NCBI GenBank assembly: GCA_010279815.1
Contig: QEOQ01000165.1
Coordinates: 322,350-333,007 of the forward strand
Length of the DNA stretch: 10,658 bases
Origin: Brachionus plicatilis
Lineage: Eukaryota; Rotifera; Eurotatoria; Ploima; Brachionidae
Direction of reading: 5' to 3'
How positions within the stretch are numbered: the first letter of the stretch is position 1; every line of letters starts with the position of its first letter. This document shows positions 10,152 to 10,658 of the stretch, one piece after another. Position numbers and translations under genes: made by a program. Below the pieces are notes generated by a model. It did no database searches, was not told the origin of the DNA, and saw nothing but the letters and a program-made list of their open reading frames with translations.

Positions 10152-10658
10152 CTTGATTAAAAATTTTAATTTAAAAATTGTTATTTCCTCATTGTGAAAA
10201 ATTTAATTCCCATTATTTAAAGGTATAACTTTGCAGCGCCAAAAATTTTTTATTTAAAATATTAAAAAGTTAATTAAAATATTAAAATGTTAGATAACAA
10301 ATTATAGAGACTTTTAAAATTATTTTAACATCTAAATTTACAGAATAATTTTTCAAAAATTAAGCTTTTAGCATTTAATAATTTTTAAACCATCATTAAA
10401 ATTTTGTTGACCAGACCAAAAAATTTGAGAGGAAATTAAAAAATATATTTTTCTTAATATTTTTTTAAGCATTCTGTCATGTATATTTTAAAATAACGGG
10501 CTATCAGAAAAGAATGTTCTAAATTTTGAAAAGTAAAAAAAAATGGCAAATTGAAGTTTCAGGTCAAATTTTAAGATCAAAACGATCATTTAAAATTTCA
10601 AAACTTAATTAATCTAATGATTTTAATAATTTTTAAGAAATAAATACTAAACATTACT
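10152..10658 (-). other. Intron of the ABCD gene running off the window
   Basis: The acceptor AG at 10153-10152 is clear and the codon is split in phase 1. No ABCD membrane-domain coding sequence is recognisable up to 10658, so this intron exceeds 500 bases, unlike the 54-base intron downstream. The content is A+T-rich without coding signal. Confidence 0.7.

Overview
This window looks like nuclear DNA from a small invertebrate animal. It is very A+T-rich. The genes are split by introns of about 47-56 bases with GT..AG ends, followed by AATAAA poly(A) signals, and the standard genetic code fits throughout. The gene families are animal ones: a RagA GTPase, a peroxisomal ABCD transporter, and secreted proteins built from a PAN-like cysteine module and a LamG-like lectin domain. 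A rotifer such as Brachionus would fit the A+T content, tiny introns and lectin-type genes, but this is inference, not proof.

Layout. Bases 1-320 look like the end of a transposable element that continues off the left edge. Bases 609-1624 (+) hold a three-exon gene for a secreted PAN-like/LamG-like protein. Bases 2244-4637 (+) hold a complete eight-exon RagA gene (303 aa); six of its introns are 48-56 bases, but intron 6 is 1172 bases and contains a transposon-like terminus. Bases 5379-5606 (-) hold a decayed non-LTR retrotransposon reverse transcriptase fragment. Bases 6457-6856 (-) hold a second PAN-module gene, possibly extending to an orphan Ser-rich terminal exon at 5888-6071. Bases 7401-7852 (-) hold a broken MULE-type transposase. 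Bases 8956-10151 (-) encode the C-terminal half of an ABCD1/ABCD2-type transporter, whose 5' exons lie beyond the right edge after an intron of more than 500 bases.

The genes do not form a pathway. RagA is a lysosomal amino-acid sensor for mTORC1, the ABCD protein moves very-long-chain acyl-CoA into peroxisomes, and the two PAN-module proteins are probably secreted. The most interesting signal is the relationship between those two PAN-module genes. Their first coding modules are both exactly 284 nt, end in the same intron phase (2) and share the cysteine spacing 4-6-10, yet they lead into different C-termini. This suggests exon shuffling at a phase-2 boundary. The spaces between genes hold remnants of at least three transposon classes.
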